A stretch of 6,183 bases of DNA, taken from the NCBI GenBank assembly GCA_035252155.1, contig DATFDL010000711.1, positions 1-6,183 on the forward strand, read 5' to 3'. The notes under the pieces were generated by a model that had not been told where the DNA came from, searched no databases, and saw only the letters and a list, made by a program, of their open reading frames with translations. How positions within the stretch are numbered: position 1 is the stretch's first letter; every line of letters begins with the position of its first letter. Both the position numbers and the translations under genes were made by a program. Below are positions 6,038-6,183 of the stretch, piece by piece. Origin of the DNA: JAICLL01 sp035252155. GTDB taxonomy: Bacteria > Planctomycetota > Planctomycetia > Pirellulales > JAICIG01.

Positions 6038-6120
6038 GCGTTTCTGTCAGAGTTGTCGGTCAGCCGGACGCGGAGAATTGAGCCGATGTGGCCAAGAAAA
6101 TGGAATAAGGTCGGTGTGGC
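6038..6120. other. Intergenic stretch, nothing recognised
   Basis: The outer part of the 346-bp region upstream of the acetyltransferase gene. No convincing gene, RNA or repeat is visible between the candidate promoter and the terminal inverted repeat; short frames crossing it have no supporting features. Confidence 0.5.
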
Positions 6121-6183
6121 ACAGCCGCCCTCGGCAGTGAGGCGATCGCCAAAGGCGACCGCGAAACAGCCGAGGGCGGCTGT
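6121..6183. repeat. REP-like inverted repeat at the window edge
   Basis: ACAGCCGCCCTCGGC (6121-6135) is exactly complementary to GCCGAGGGCGGCTGT (6169-6183): a 15-bp stem around 33 nt. The right arm is itself a hairpin (ACAGCCG, AGGG, CGGCTGT; 6166-6183), and the left arm is the same palindrome with one mismatch. The loop holds the 10-bp palindrome GGCGATCGCC (6141-6150). Read in one frame the arm gives VAQPPSAV, a peptide I associate with spurious planctomycete proteins, so this is probably a dispersed palindromic repeat. The element may continue beyond the window. Confidence 0.6.

Noticed and set aside
6021..6140. 39-codon + strand frame with a CQSC motif
   Set aside because: It runs into the palindromic repeat, has no ribosome site, and overlaps the candidate - strand promoter; Cys placement looks accidental.
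5838..6183. T-box or other known riboswitch ahead of the cysteine gene
   Set aside because: I looked for a T-box sequence and familiar riboswitch cores and saw none; the short Cys-rich frame and hairpin explain the leader better.
1..6183. CRISPR array, tRNA, rRNA, transposase or prophage genes
   Set aside because: No regularly spaced repeats, tRNA-like cloverleaf, rRNA sequence or transposase motifs were found on either strand.

Overview
The window looks like chromosomal DNA of a planctomycete (phylum Planctomycetota, probably near the Pirellulales). This is inferred from a GC-rich composition, an ECF sigma factor translationally coupled to a membrane-bound VWA protein, a linker carrying motifs of the planctomycete DUF1559 pseudopilin-like family, a BlaI/BlaR (M56) pair with a non-penicillin-binding sensor region, and an intergenic palindrome of a kind I associate with planctomycetes. 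No database was searched.

Layout: 1-2717 on the + strand holds the 3' part of an ECF sigma factor gene, then, through an ATGA overlap, a 756-residue protein with an anti-sigma-like N-terminus, one membrane helix and an extracytoplasmic von Willebrand A / YfbK-type region. A convergent gap (2718-2851) has only a weak terminator-like hairpin. On the - strand, 4811-2852 is a two-gene operon: a BlaI/MecI-type repressor followed 7 bp later by an M56 membrane metalloprotease. Its promoter (-35 TTGATA, 16-nt spacer, -10 TAGAAT) has one TATGAC-N4-GTCATA operator in the spacer and a second over the predicted transcription and translation start, so the operon looks self-repressed and its first mRNA leaderless. 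Upstream on the same strand is a serine O-acetyltransferase gene (5837-4881), the first committed step of cysteine synthesis.

The most notable region is the leader of the serine acetyltransferase gene. A possible promoter (6037-6009) precedes a 21-codon reading frame (5972-5907) ending in a cysteine cluster (TCCACRC, four Cys codons). Its stop codon lies in the loop of a perfect 10-bp hairpin (5920-5897), followed by 59 nt of strongly pyrimidine-rich, G-poor leader before the main start codon. This has the architecture of cysteine-sensing leader-peptide attenuation. It is an inference from a single sequence, but comparative sequence can test it easily. The window ends in a perfect 15-bp inverted repeat (6121-6183) that looks like a dispersed REP-type element.

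Functionally there are three separate sense-and-respond circuits: a sigma factor held by a transmembrane VWA receptor, a protease-relieved repressor operon, and a biosynthetic gene with a putative translational sensor of its own end product.
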